A stretch of DNA of 64,000 nucleotides from Phocaeicola coprocola DSM 17136 (GCF_000154845.1 NZ_DS981496.1:1-64000); one strand, 5' to 3'; shown: positions 49,720 through 59,036, numbered from the stretch's first letter. Notes: a model not told the origin generated them from the sequence alone. Program-made: numbers and translations.

Positions 49720-51363
49720 ATGAAAAGAAAATTATTATATAGCTTTTTTATTGCTGCTGCAATGAGTTTTAGTGGATGTTCTTCTTTCTTGGAAGAAAAT
49801 CCTGTTGATCAGATGCCGGAAAGTGAAGCCTATAAAAATCCGGAAATGATTTATTTAAATACAGTTGCTAACCTTTATACAAAGATTGGCGCAGATGCAG
49901 GAGGAAGTGGTTTGGCTGGAACAGACAGAGGACTTTATGACTTGAATACATTTTGTGCCGATGATGCTATCCTCCCGACAAGAGGTGGTGACTGGGACGA
50001 TGGTGGATTGTGGAGAGATCTGTTCACTCATAACTGGGGTGTAAATAATGGACTTATCATATCTACTTGGGACTATCTGTATGGAGTGATTGTACAGTGC
50101 AATCAATCTATAGATAAATTGACTGAGTTGAAAGAGTTGGATCCAAGCAATGAATATTTTGATATTTATAAGGCTGAAGTCCGGGGAATTCGTGCTATGT
50201 ATTATTATTATTTATTGGATATGTTTGCACGTGTACCAATTGTTGAATCTTCATTAACTCAGATGAAGGATGTCAAACAGTCAGAACGCAGTGAGGTTTT
50301 CAATTTTGTAAAGAAAGAGCTGGAAGAATCTATTCCATTGTTAGCTGACGAAAAAAGTGCTGATCTGGGAGAGTATTATGGGCGTATGACTAAGGCTGTT
50401 GCTTACTTCCTTATGGCTAAGTTGGCTTTGAATGCTGAAGTTTATACTGATAACGACTGGACAGACCAATCTCGTCCTGATGGAAAGAATATTAAATTTA
50501 CAGTGGATGGCACAGAAAAAAATTGCTGGGAAGCTACCGTCGCTTATTGTGATAAAATCAAGGAGTGTGGATATTCTTTAAATCAGGGAACAAATGGATT
50601 CCTTTCTAACTTCGTAGTTAATAATGAAGGATCTAAGGAAAATATTTTTGTTATTCCAATGGATCCAACCTTGTATAAAGCTCGTAATATGTATCTGGTA
50701 CGTTCACGCCATTATGATGTTGGTAAAGCATTAGGATTTGGTAATGGAGGTTGGAACGGATCTGCTGCTACTATTGAAGCAATGAAAGCATTTGGGTACG
50801 GAACTGCAACTCCTGATCCTCGTTTGGAATTAACTTATTATACAGGCCGGGTTGTTGTAAACGGGCAAGAAGTTATTAACAGTGAAACTGGAAAACCTTT
50901 GGAATATTTACCAATGGCAATCAGGCTTCAATTCGATAAGAGTGATACTAGCATGAAGATGGCTGGAGCACGAATGTATAAGTACGCAGATGATCCGACT
51001 GCAACCGAAGATGGACAGTGTCCTCATAACGACTGGGTATTGTTCCGTTATGCAGATGTTGTATTGATGCGTGCTGAGGCTTTGATTCGTAATGGTCAAA
51101 GCGGACAGGCTGATTTAGATGAAGTCAGAAATCGTGTTGGAGCACCTCATGCAGATGCTACTTTAAGTAATTTGTTGAAAGAACGTATGTTGGAACTGGC
51201 ATGGGAAGGATGGAGACGTCAGGATTTGGTTCGTTTTGGTAAGTTTAATGATGCTATAACTGATCGTCCTAAGACAGAAGCTTATTTACAAGTGTTCCCG
51301 ATTCATGCTAACACTTTGGCTGTCAATCAGAATTTGACACAAAATCCGGGATATTCAAAATAA
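49720..51363 (+). CDS. susD: SusD/RagB-type surface starch-binding lipoprotein
   Basis: The product has 547 residues from MKRKLLYSFF; an in-frame ATG at 49708 adds four residues. The lipobox ends in SGC with the Cys 20 residues from this start. TPR helices (RAMYYYYLLDMFARVPIVE, AKLALNAEVYT) and the C-terminal ELAWEGWRRQDLVRFGKF are the SusD hallmarks. SusD binds starch helices and caps SusC as a lid. The sequence differs strongly from B. thetaiotaomicron SusD and belongs to the wider SusD family, so starch specificity rests on context. It starts within 12 bp of the susC stop. Confidence 0.92.
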   Translation: MKRKLLYSFFIAAAMSFSGCSSFLEENPVDQMPESEAYKNPEMIYLNTVANLYTKIGADAGGSGLAGTDRGLYDLNTFCADDAILPTRGGDWDDGGLWRDLFTHNWGVNNGLIISTWDYLYGVIVQCNQSIDKLTELKELDPSNEYFDIYKAEVRGIRAMYYYYLLDMFARVPIVESSLTQMKDVKQSERSEVFNFVKKELEESIPLLADEKSADLGEYYGRMTKAVAYFLMAKLALNAEVYTDNDWTDQSRPDGKNIKFTVDGTEKNCWEATVAYCDKIKECGYSLNQGTNGFLSNFVVNNEGSKENIFVIPMDPTLYKARNMYLVRSRHYDVGKALGFGNGGWNGSAATIEAMKAFGYGTATPDPRLELTYYTGRVVVNGQEVINSETGKPLEYLPMAIRLQFDKSDTSMKMAGARMYKYADDPTATEDGQCPHNDWVLFRYADVVLMRAEALIRNGQSGQADLDEVRNRVGAPHADATLSNLLKERMLELAWEGWRRQDLVRFGKFNDAITDRPKTEAYLQVFPIHANTLAVNQNLTQNPGYSK

Positions 51364-51390
51364 AGAAAACCTTATAGAATAAAGAAACAT

Positions 51391-52092
51391 ATGAAAACAT
51401 ATTTCAAATATATAGCATTGACCTTATTGCTTGCTTTGGGGCTTGTAAGTTGTGAAGATAATGAAAACTGGCGAATTATTCCATATGAACCGGAACCTGA
51501 GGCTCCGGTTGATGGGCCTGAACAGTTGTATGTGGTTGGTGCTCACCAAAATTGGGCTCCAGATGCAGCTGTTATAGGAAAACTTTATCCAATAGACGCT
51601 ATGGGTAATTATGCCGGATATGCTTATTTGAACGGTGAATACAAATGTACTTCACAGCAAAATTGGAGTGGCCCTAATTATGGAGCAGGTTCGACTGAAG
51701 GAACATTGTCGACAGCTGAGGATGCTGGTAACCTGACTGCAGAAGAAGGGTATTATTATCTTACTTTTAATATCAAAGAGCTTACATATACAGTTCAGCT
51801 TGTAAACTTTGGTGTTATTGGAGATGCTACTCCTGGTGGCTGGAATGAAGATACCGATTTAGTTTATGATCCAGCTGATCTAAAGTTGAAAGTAGATATG
51901 ACATTGACAGACGGTACGATTAAGTTTCGTGCAAACGATCAGTGGGATGTTCCTAATGGAGATTTTGGTGCAGGAGATAGTGAAGGCAAATTGGCTCCAA
52001 AAGGAAATAACATTAGTGTGACGGCTGGTGATTATCAAGTGGTAGTAGATCTTTCGACTCCGGATTATACTTATGAATTGATAGCTAAATAA
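51391..52092 (+). CDS. susE: SusE/SusF-like surface starch-binding lipoprotein (short)
   Basis: The product has 233 residues. The lipobox LVSC marks Cys21. An N-terminal Pro-rich linker (EPEPEAPVDGPE) is followed by two repeated beta-domains, QLYVVGAHQNWAPDAA (residues 45-140) and NFGVIGDATPGGWNEDTD (141-233). Both carry the GWN/NW pattern of SusE/SusF carbohydrate-binding modules. Classic SusE has three such domains and about 387 residues, so this is shorter by one domain, like OsuC of B. fragilis. It is 27 bp after susD. Confidence 0.85.
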   Translation: MKTYFKYIALTLLLALGLVSCEDNENWRIIPYEPEPEAPVDGPEQLYVVGAHQNWAPDAAVIGKLYPIDAMGNYAGYAYLNGEYKCTSQQNWSGPNYGAGSTEGTLSTAEDAGNLTAEEGYYYLTFNIKELTYTVQLVNFGVIGDATPGGWNEDTDLVYDPADLKLKVDMTLTDGTIKFRANDQWDVPNGDFGAGDSEGKLAPKGNNISVTAGDYQVVVDLSTPDYTYELIAK

Positions 52093-52107
52093 TTAAATTA
52101 ATATTAG

Positions 52108-52154
52108 GAGTGCGTCGATAGGGCTTTGCCAGATTGTACGCACTCTTTTTTTCT
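52108..52154 (+). terminator. Terminator-like hairpin between susE and the GH13 gene
   Basis: GAGTGCGT pairs with ACGCACTC around a 22-nt loop, followed by TTTTTTTTC. The hairpin ends 8 bp before the ATG of the next gene. It probably attenuates the distal gene. Confidence 0.8.
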
Positions 52155-52161
52155 TCTATCT

Positions 52162-54525
52162 ATGAAAAACTATATATTGACTTATATATTGTTAGCACTG
52201 GGGTTTATTACTTCATGTAGTGATACCGATTCGAATACTTTGCCTGGTGGTGTAACAGATAATTTGAAAGAAGGCTTTACTTATTTACCGGAAACTCCCG
52301 ATGCTGACCAGCCTCTCACGATTACATTTAAGGCGTCACCGACTTCTGCTTTATATGGATATGTTGGTGATGTATACTTGCATACAGGAATAGTAAGTGA
52401 GGGAGTGTGGCTGTATGTGCCTGCAGATTGGAATGAAAATATTGAAAAGTGTAAGTTTACTAAAAGTCAAACTGAGGCTAATGTATGGACCATTACTCTT
52501 TCTCCGTCTATTCGGGAATGGTTTGCTTCCGGTACAACTCCTGTTGAACAATTGGGAATTATCATTCGTAGTGCAGATGGTAGTAAAAAAGGTATTGACA
52601 AAGATCAGTTTGTGAATGTTACGGATATGAAATATCATGGATTCGTTCCTGGTAAGGTTCAGGAGAAATCACTTCCTTCAGGGGTGCAGGAAGGAATTAA
52701 TTTGGATATAGATAATTGTACCGTGACATTAGTTCTGTATGATAAAGCAACTGATGGAAGTCATAAAGACTATGCGTATGTTGTAGGAGATTTTAATGAG
52801 TGGACATTGGCTAATGATGAAACATCCCAGATGTATCGTGATGAAGCAACAGGATGCTGGTGGATTACAATTTCTGATTTAGATCCTGCAAAGGAGTATC
52901 GTTTTCAGTATTATGTAGGGACTTTAACAGGTGATGTCATGCGACTGGCAGATCCTTATTCTGAAAAGATACTGGATCCGGATAACGATAAATATATTGC
53001 AGCATCTACTTATCCGGTTACAGAAAGGCAATATCCTGATAAAGGCATAGGCATCGTGTCTGTTTTTAAGCTACAGCGAGAAGAATATAGCTGGATAAAT
53101 ACAGATTTTAAGATAAAAGATGCTGATAATCTGATGATTTATGAAATGTTGTTACGTGACTTTACAGAAAGTGGTGATTTGAATGGAGCTATACAAAAGT
53201 TAGATTACTTACAGGCCTTAGGCATCAATGCCGTTGAGTTGATGCCTGTACAAGAGTTTGATGGGAACAATAGCTGGGGGTATAATCCTTGTTTTTTCTT
53301 TGCATTGGATAAGGCTTATGGTACAAAAGAAATGTATAAACGTTTCATTGATGAATGTCATTCTAGGGGAATAGCTGTTTTGTTTGATGTCGTTTACAAT
53401 CATGCCACGGGAAATATGCCATATGCAAGACTATATTGGAACAATTCCAAAGGATGTCCTGCGGTCAATAATCCATGGTTTAACGAAGCAGCACCACATC
53501 CATTTAGTGTTTTCAATGATTTTAATCACGAGTCAGAGTTAACACGTCGTTTTGTAAAGCGCAATCTTAAATTTCTTTTGGATGAATATAAAATAGATGG
53601 ATTCCGTTTCGATTTAACAAAGGGATTTACAAATAAGACAAGTAATGAAGGTACTTCCGGAAATTATGATGCTAGTCGTGTAGCCATTTTAAAGGATTAT
53701 TATCTGGCTATTAAAGAAGTCAATCCAGACGCTATTATGATTTGCGAACATTTGGCAGGTATTGAGGAGGAAAGCGAATTGTCACAAATAGGAATGAAGT
53801 TATGGCGTAATATGAATAATGCTTATTGTCAGTCTGCAATGGGATGGAGTGAAGGAAGTGGTTTTACTGGACTTACTACCTTTAATACGACTATGAAAGA
53901 AGGTGGATGGGTTGGTTACATGGAAAGTCATGACGAAGAGCGGTGTGCTTATAAACAAACCCAATGGGGAAATGGATTATTACAAACCGATTTGTCTGTA
54001 CAGATGCAACAACTAGAGGCAAATGCTGCTTTCTTCTTTATGGTATCAGGACCTAAAATGATCTGGCAATTCGGAGAATTGGGATATGATATTTCGAGAG
54101 ATGCTAACCAGCAAGGAGAAGTTATTTCTGGTGAAGATCACAAGACAGATCCTAAGCCTGTTTTATGGTCTTATAAAGATATACCAGAAAGAAATGAATT
54201 ATATACCACTTATAGTCGGTTGTTAGCATTGCGTAAGGCATATCCTGATGTCTTTGGCCAAAATGCCTTTAAGGAATGGAGGGTTTCTGATAATGATTGG
54301 AATGACGGACGCTATATCCGTTTGGAAACTGTTGATGGTAAACAACTTGTTGTCGTAGGTAACTTTACTGACCGACCTGTTGATATGCAGTATGTATTCC
54401 CTGTAACGGGAGAATGGTATAACTTCTGTAAAGAAGGAATGCCAGAAATCATTACGGCTACACATTTGGAGGTTCCAGCACACAGTTTTGGCTTATATAC
54501 GAATTTCTCTATTCCTGTAAAATAG
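52162..54525 (+). CDS. Surface GH13 alpha-amylase/pullulanase-like lipoprotein
   Basis: The product has 787 residues from the ATG at 52162; the ORF extends further up through the terminator and is not used there. The lipobox FITSC gives Cys19. Residues 30-165 form a SusE-like or starch-binding N-terminal domain. Residues 180-300 form a CBM48/E-set domain (VVGDFNEWTLAND). The GH13 barrel follows with Asp484 in GFRFDLTKGF, Glu529 in MICEHLAG and Asp591 in MESHDEER. It replaces SusG in this locus and would cut starch at the cell surface, like OsuD in B. fragilis. Confidence 0.88.
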   Translation: MKNYILTYILLALGFITSCSDTDSNTLPGGVTDNLKEGFTYLPETPDADQPLTITFKASPTSALYGYVGDVYLHTGIVSEGVWLYVPADWNENIEKCKFTKSQTEANVWTITLSPSIREWFASGTTPVEQLGIIIRSADGSKKGIDKDQFVNVTDMKYHGFVPGKVQEKSLPSGVQEGINLDIDNCTVTLVLYDKATDGSHKDYAYVVGDFNEWTLANDETSQMYRDEATGCWWITISDLDPAKEYRFQYYVGTLTGDVMRLADPYSEKILDPDNDKYIAASTYPVTERQYPDKGIGIVSVFKLQREEYSWINTDFKIKDADNLMIYEMLLRDFTESGDLNGAIQKLDYLQALGINAVELMPVQEFDGNNSWGYNPCFFFALDKAYGTKEMYKRFIDECHSRGIAVLFDVVYNHATGNMPYARLYWNNSKGCPAVNNPWFNEAAPHPFSVFNDFNHESELTRRFVKRNLKFLLDEYKIDGFRFDLTKGFTNKTSNEGTSGNYDASRVAILKDYYLAIKEVNPDAIMICEHLAGIEEESELSQIGMKLWRNMNNAYCQSAMGWSEGSGFTGLTTFNTTMKEGGWVGYMESHDEERCAYKQTQWGNGLLQTDLSVQMQQLEANAAFFFMVSGPKMIWQFGELGYDISRDANQQGEVISGEDHKTDPKPVLWSYKDIPERNELYTTYSRLLALRKAYPDVFGQNAFKEWRVSDNDWNDGRYIRLETVDGKQLVVVGNFTDRPVDMQYVFPVTGEWYNFCKEGMPEIITATHLEVPAHSFGLYTNFSIPVK

Positions 54526-54531
54526 TGCAAG

Positions 54532-54577
54532 AAAGGGAACATATCGTTTACGGCTTTAAAGGTATGTTCCCTTTTAT
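54532..54577. terminator. Terminator at the end of the starch operon
   Basis: AAAGGGAACATA pairs with TATGTTCCCTTT, followed by TATTGTG. It also faces the convergent AraC gene. Confidence 0.8.
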
Positions 54578-54590
54578 TGTGTGTATATTG

Positions 54591-55436
54591 TTATCTTGCT
54601 TGACTTCTAAATTCTTTGGGTGACATTCCTGTATTTTTCTTGAAAAAGCGACTTAAGTATGACTGATCGGGGAAGTTGAAATGCTGTGCTATTTCGGTAA
54701 CCGATAAATGTGGGTCATCCAATAACACTTTGATTTCGGCTGTTAATTGCTCATCGATCAACTGTTTGGGAGTTCTTCCGTTTACATATAAAGCAATAAT
54801 CTCATTCAAATATCGTGATGTGATACATAGCTTGTCGGCATAAAAAGCTACCTGATGCTCTCGTGTACTATATTCTCTTACAAGTTGCAGAAACTGATAA
54901 TAGAGAATCTGTTTGCGACTGTATTGTTTTTTCACAGCCAGTTTTTCCTGAATAGTATTGAATAACCACATCAATAGACTTTGTAGAAAGTTATATTCCT
55001 GCTGTTGGCGGAATTGAGGTGTATTGTCCATGAATTGCATTTGTGCCATGTCCATCCATAAATTTATTTCTTTCCATGTCTTTTGGCTTCGTTCGTCCTC
55101 TGTATGATGATAACAGGGATGTTCATGTGTATAATTATAATAGGGAGTATCAATTGGTAGTACTGCTTTTAGAAAAACCTCTTGTGGAAACATCAGAATA
55201 CGTGCTTTAAAGTCGTACGATGATTGTACCACTTGTATCAGGCTGCCAGTCAGAAAGATTAACTCAGTCTGTTCTTCGAATATATATTGTTGTACACCAG
55301 TCGAAATAAGCGCTTGTCCGTGTGTACATATTAAATAGATACCACATTTAAAGTGACATGGCTTTTGTTTGAGCTGGGCCAGATCAGTTTCTTCGTATAA
55401 AATATATCGTGTGTCTGACGGTAATGAATATGGCAT
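54591..55436 (-). CDS. AraC family regulator of the first araC-MFS pair
   Basis: The product has 281 residues from the ATG at 55436 (MPYSLPSDTRYILYEETDL); the longer frame to 55643 crosses the divergent promoter and is rejected. The N-terminal cupin-like sensor (residues 20-130) is followed by two HTH motifs (HQVAFYADKLCITSRYLNEIIALYVNGRTPKQL, VTEIAQHFNFPDQSYLSRFFKKNTGMSPKEFR). It is about half identical by eye to the regulator at 56847-57698. It is divergent from a Bcr/CflA exporter that it probably controls. Confidence 0.92.
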   Translation of the reverse strand: MPYSLPSDTRYILYEETDLAQLKQKPCHFKCGIYLICTHGQALISTGVQQYIFEEQTELIFLTGSLIQVVQSSYDFKARILMFPQEVFLKAVLPIDTPYYNYTHEHPCYHHTEDERSQKTWKEINLWMDMAQMQFMDNTPQFRQQQEYNFLQSLLMWLFNTIQEKLAVKKQYSRKQILYYQFLQLVREYSTREHQVAFYADKLCITSRYLNEIIALYVNGRTPKQLIDEQLTAEIKVLLDDPHLSVTEIAQHFNFPDQSYLSRFFKKNTGMSPKEFRSQAR

Positions 55437-55458
55437 GAATGACTTCTGTTTTATACCG

Positions 55459-55466
55459 CAAATATA
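55459..55466 (-). promoter_or_regulatory. -7 box of the first AraC gene
   Basis: TATATTTG on the minus strand, 22 bp before the start. Confidence 0.55.
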
Positions 55467-55493
55467 CTTATATTCTCTGATGAAATATACATA

Positions 55494-55525
55494 TGTTCCT
55501 AAAATGAAATGTTTTGTACTTTTAA
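55494..55525. promoter_or_regulatory. Predicted AraC operator, copy 1
   Basis: A 32-bp block (TGTTCCTAAA at the left, GTTTTGT in the right half) recurs at 57756-57787. It lies 27 bp from the AraC -7 box and 28 bp from the MFS -7 box. Two TGTT words spaced by 16 bp suggest AraC half-sites. Confidence 0.6.
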
Positions 55526-55553
55526 AGAAATAAATCGTTCTGTGAGAATGGCG

Positions 55554-55561
55554 TAATTTTG
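55554..55561 (+). promoter_or_regulatory. -7 box of the first MFS exporter
   Basis: TAATTTTG, 11 bp before the ATG at 55573. Confidence 0.55.
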
Positions 55562-55572
55562 CAGTCGAAAAA

Positions 55573-56841
55573 ATGAAGGTAAAAAAGATGATAACGACGA
55601 AGAAACAAGATTCAAAGCTATTTATACTGATATTTTTAGGCATGTTAAGTGCATTTGGTCCTTTTGTTATGGATATGTATCTGCCTACATTGCCTGCTAT
55701 GTCCGATTATTTTCATACAACTTCCTCTATGGTTCAGCTGGGACTTACTTCCAGTATGGTAGGACTAGCTATTGGTCAATTGATTTTTGGTCCGTTAAGT
55801 GATAAATATGGTCGTCAACGTCCATTGATAATTGCTTTATTCTTGTTTCTGTTTTCTACAGTCGGATGTATTTTTTCGCAAAATATCATGCAGTTTGTGG
55901 TATTGCGTTTTGTACAGGGAGTAGCTGGAGCTGGTGGCGTAGTTCTTTCTCGTTCGATAGCTACTGATAAATATTCAGCACGTGAATTGGCTACTATGTT
56001 AGCTATAATCGGAGCTATTAATGGTATTGCTACGGTAGCTGCTCCGATAGCAGGAGGAGTATTGGCAGAGGGTGCAGGATGGCATGGCATCTTTTGGTTT
56101 TTATTTTTGTTGGGAGGCGTATTGCTGTGCTGTAGTTTTCGTATGCAAGAATCGTTACCTGCACATCGCCGCCCGGAAGTGAATTGGAAAGGTATATGCC
56201 GAAATTTTGGTACAGTATTGAGTAACCGCCGATATTTATTTTATATTCTGCAATATGGCTTTACGATGGGAGTACTTTTTGTAAATATTGCTTCAGCTCC
56301 TTTTATTATGCAGCAGCACTATGGATTATCTCCTATGATGTTCAGCTTGTGTTTTGGAATCAATGCTATCGCTATGGTTATTTCTTCTACTATATCAGTT
56401 AAGCTTCCTACTATGGAACATGCTTTGCATATCGGTAGTAATGGCATGCTGGTCGTTTCTGCTTGTCTGCTTGTTTGTCTTTCACTGAATTGTAACTTTT
56501 GGATATATGAAATATTGATTTTCTGTTTACTTGCTATGGTGGGTATGAGTTATACTGCATCAAATGCTTTGGCAATGGATTGCGAACGCAGATATGCTGG
56601 TATTGCTTCTGCTCTGTTGGGAGCTATTGGTTTTCTGTTTGGTGGATTAGTCCCTCCTTTAGCAGGTTTAGGCGATATGATGTACACGGCAGGAGTGCTG
56701 TTCCTGGCTGGAGCTGTCTGTGCATATCTCTGCGCAAGATATGCGATGCCAGTTCGAGAGGGTGAAAAAAATCTGTTGTATCGCATATGTTATGTTATGA
56801 TTCATTTACCCTATACTATTATAAATAGAAAACGTGGATAA
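55573..56841 (+). CDS. Bcr/CflA-type MFS drug exporter, first copy
   Basis: The product has 422 residues and 12 predicted membrane segments. The Bcr/CflA hallmark FVMDMYLPTLPAM lies in the first segment (residues 31-45), and the MFS loop motif GPLSDKYGRQRPL follows segment 2. RFVQGVAGAGGVVLSR is the family motif in segment 4. It exports small drugs or metabolites by proton antiport; the substrate is unknown. It ends 5 bp from the convergent AraC gene of the second pair. The C-terminus is about 26 residues longer than the paralogue. Confidence 0.9.
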   Translation: MKVKKMITTKKQDSKLFILIFLGMLSAFGPFVMDMYLPTLPAMSDYFHTTSSMVQLGLTSSMVGLAIGQLIFGPLSDKYGRQRPLIIALFLFLFSTVGCIFSQNIMQFVVLRFVQGVAGAGGVVLSRSIATDKYSARELATMLAIIGAINGIATVAAPIAGGVLAEGAGWHGIFWFLFLLGGVLLCCSFRMQESLPAHRRPEVNWKGICRNFGTVLSNRRYLFYILQYGFTMGVLFVNIASAPFIMQQHYGLSPMMFSLCFGINAIAMVISSTISVKLPTMEHALHIGSNGMLVVSACLLVCLSLNCNFWIYEILIFCLLAMVGMSYTASNALAMDCERRYAGIASALLGAIGFLFGGLVPPLAGLGDMMYTAGVLFLAGAVCAYLCARYAMPVREGEKNLLYRICYVMIHLPYTIINRKRG

Positions 56842-56846
56842 AATAT

Positions 56847-57698
56847 TTAAAGCTTGTTCCGACTCCGAAATTCTTTGGGTGACATACCTGTGTTCTTTTT
56901 GAAAAAGCGGCTCATATTGGCTGGCTCTTGAAAATTGAATAGCTGAGCTATTTCCATTATAGACAGACTAGGATTACTTAATTGTACTTTTAACTCGGCT
57001 GTGAGCTGTTCGTCTATAAGCTGTTTGGGTGTACGTCCATTAGAGTATTGAATAACGACTTCGTTCAGGTAACGCGGTGTAATACAAAGTTGGTTAGCGT
57101 AATAGTTTATTTGATGTTCCTGAGTACTATGCTCTCGTAATAAGACCATAAAACGGTGATACAATATTTGTTTTCTACTATACTTGTTATGTATGGAGAG
57201 ATATTGTTGTGGAATCGTATTGAATATCCACATAAACAAACTTTGTAGAAAATTTTGTTCTAGTTGCTCCCGAAAATATTTGGCAGGGTGACTGAAAAGA
57301 AGTTCTGCCATATCCATCCATTGATTTACTCGTTTCCAGCTTGCTAAACTTGTATCGTTTGCTGCATGGTTAAAGTAAGGCGCTTCACTCATGTAGTTAA
57401 AGTAAGAAGTGTCAATAGGTAAGGCTGCTTTTAGAAAAATATTTTTAGGAAATAGCAACATTCTTACCTTAAAGTCAGGAGAAGGTTTGATGACTTCGAT
57501 AAGACTTCCTGCTAGAAAAATCAGTTCCGATGTTTTACAGAAATCATATTGTTCTACTCCTGTAGAAATAATACTTCTGCCGCTTATGCAAAGCAGTTGT
57601 ATACCACACTCAAACCGAAAGGGGCGTTTTGTGAGTGAAGATAGATCGGTTTCTTCATATCGCATAATCGATGTATCAGAAGGAAAAGAAGATATCAT
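56847..57698 (-). CDS. AraC family regulator of the second araC-MFS pair
   Basis: The product has 283 residues and is a close paralogue of the regulator at 54591-55436 along its whole length (shared YEETDLSSL/YEETDLAQL opening, RTPKQLIDEQLTAE, FKKNTGMSPKEFRS). It has the N-terminal sensor and two HTH motifs. It is divergent from the second MFS exporter (147 bp between starts). In the second HTH, FNFQEPANMSRFF replaces FNFPDQSYLSRFF, so DNA or ligand preference may have shifted. Confidence 0.92.
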   Translation of the reverse strand: MISSFPSDTSIMRYEETDLSSLTKRPFRFECGIQLLCISGRSIISTGVEQYDFCKTSELIFLAGSLIEVIKPSPDFKVRMLLFPKNIFLKAALPIDTSYFNYMSEAPYFNHAANDTSLASWKRVNQWMDMAELLFSHPAKYFREQLEQNFLQSLFMWIFNTIPQQYLSIHNKYSRKQILYHRFMVLLREHSTQEHQINYYANQLCITPRYLNEVVIQYSNGRTPKQLIDEQLTAELKVQLSNPSLSIMEIAQLFNFQEPANMSRFFKKNTGMSPKEFRSRNKL

Positions 57699-57720
57699 GA
57701 TAGTGTTCTGTTTATGTAGG

Positions 57721-57728
57721 CAAATGTA
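57721..57728 (-). promoter_or_regulatory. -7 box of the second AraC gene
   Basis: TACATTTG on the minus strand, 22 bp before the start, the same distance as in the first pair. Confidence 0.55.
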
Positions 57729-57755
57729 GTAATTTGTTGGTGAAAAAACTGCCTT

Positions 57756-57787
57756 TGTTCCTAAATTGATAGGTTTTGTGCTGTAAA
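57756..57787. promoter_or_regulatory. Predicted AraC operator, copy 2
   Basis: Begins TGTTCCTAAA and contains GTTTTGT in the same position as 55494-55525, at identical distances from both -7 boxes. Confidence 0.6.
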
Positions 57788-57815
57788 ACGCTGATATGTA
57801 TGTTGAAAAGTTCTT

Positions 57816-57823
57816 TATTTTTG
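57816..57823 (+). promoter_or_regulatory. -7 box of the second MFS exporter
   Basis: TATTTTTG, 22 bp before the ATG at 57846. Confidence 0.5.
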
Positions 57824-57845
57824 CAGCGGTAAAAAATAGAGTAAA

Positions 57846-59036
57846 ATGAAAGGCAAAAAGAATTCAAAAGTATTTATACTAGTGTTTTTAGGTATGCTTA
57901 CAGCATTTGGACCATTTGTTACGGATATGTATCTGCCTACTTTACCAGCTATGTCTGAATATTTCCATACAACTTCTTCGATGGTACAGTTAGGTCTTAC
58001 GGCAAGTATGATTGGACTTGCTGCTGGACAGTTGCTTTTCGGACCATTAAGCGATAAATATGGTCGTCGGTTGCCACTTATTATATCAATGACTTTGTTT
58101 GCTGTTGCTACTATTGGATGTATATATTCTTATACTATAATGCAGTTTGTTGGTTGGCGCTTGATACAAGGTATAGCCGGAGCAGGAGGTATTGTTATTT
58201 CACGTTCAGTTGCAGCTGACAAATACTCTGGACGTGAGTTGGCAAAGATGCTTGCCTTGATTGGTGCCATTAATGGGGTAGCCCCTGTAGCAGCACCTAT
58301 GGGAGGAGGATTTCTAGCTGGAAGTGTGGGTTGGACTGGTATTTTCTGGTGCCTTTTTGTATTAGGGATAATATTGCTTTTGGGTAGTATACACTTTGAA
58401 GAGTCGCTTCCGGTTGAGGATAGAAAAGAGAAAAGTTGGAGGTCTGTTTTTCGTAGCTTCATCGATGTTCTTCGCAATTCTAGTTATGTGTGCTATACGT
58501 TACAGTTTGGTTTTGCACAAGGAGTATTGTTTGCTAACATAGCTTCGGCACCGTTTATTATGCAACAACATTACGGATTTTCTCCGTTGATGTTTAGTAT
58601 ATGTTTTGGTATCAATGCCCTATTCATTGTTATATCAGCAGCTTCGGCTATCAAGTTTCGTCGGCTGGAACAGGCTTTGCATTATGGTAGCACTGGAATG
58701 GTCGTCGTTTCTGCATTGCTTTTAGTAGCGTTAGTTTTAGATTGCAATTTTTGGATATATGAATTATTGTTGATTGGTCTTTTGTCAATGCTTGGACTTA
58801 CTTTTACAGCTTCCAATACATTGGCCATGGATTGCGAACACAATAATGCAGGAATGGCATCGGCATTATTGGGAGCTTTAGGATTTGCTTTTGGAGGAAT
58901 TGTTTCACCATTGGTAGGTCTTGGTAATATAATGGTTTCTACAGGAATAATTTTTCTTATGGGTTCTATCTGCTCATATGTCTGTACGCGTTATGCTTTG
59001 CATAGAAATCTTAAAACAGTATGTCAACGTTCGTGA
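57846..59036 (+). CDS. Bcr/CflA-type MFS drug exporter, second copy
   Basis: The product has 396 residues and 12 membrane segments, paralogous to the exporter at 55573-56841 (shared FGPFVTDMYLPTLPAM, GPLSDKYGRRLPL, RLIQGIAGAGGIVISR). Together with its divergent AraC gene it forms a duplicated regulatory-transport module. It ends 136 bp before a tRNA-Leu. Substrate unknown. Confidence 0.9.
   Translation: MKGKKNSKVFILVFLGMLTAFGPFVTDMYLPTLPAMSEYFHTTSSMVQLGLTASMIGLAAGQLLFGPLSDKYGRRLPLIISMTLFAVATIGCIYSYTIMQFVGWRLIQGIAGAGGIVISRSVAADKYSGRELAKMLALIGAINGVAPVAAPMGGGFLAGSVGWTGIFWCLFVLGIILLLGSIHFEESLPVEDRKEKSWRSVFRSFIDVLRNSSYVCYTLQFGFAQGVLFANIASAPFIMQQHYGFSPLMFSICFGINALFIVISAASAIKFRRLEQALHYGSTGMVVVSALLLVALVLDCNFWIYELLLIGLLSMLGLTFTASNTLAMDCEHNNAGMASALLGALGFAFGGIVSPLVGLGNIMVSTGIIFLMGSICSYVCTRYALHRNLKTVCQRS

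Noticed and set aside
55437-55643. Upstream extension of the first AraC gene
   Set aside because: It would cross the divergent promoter, the conserved block and the start of the MFS gene. The paralogue starts at the equivalent of 55436.
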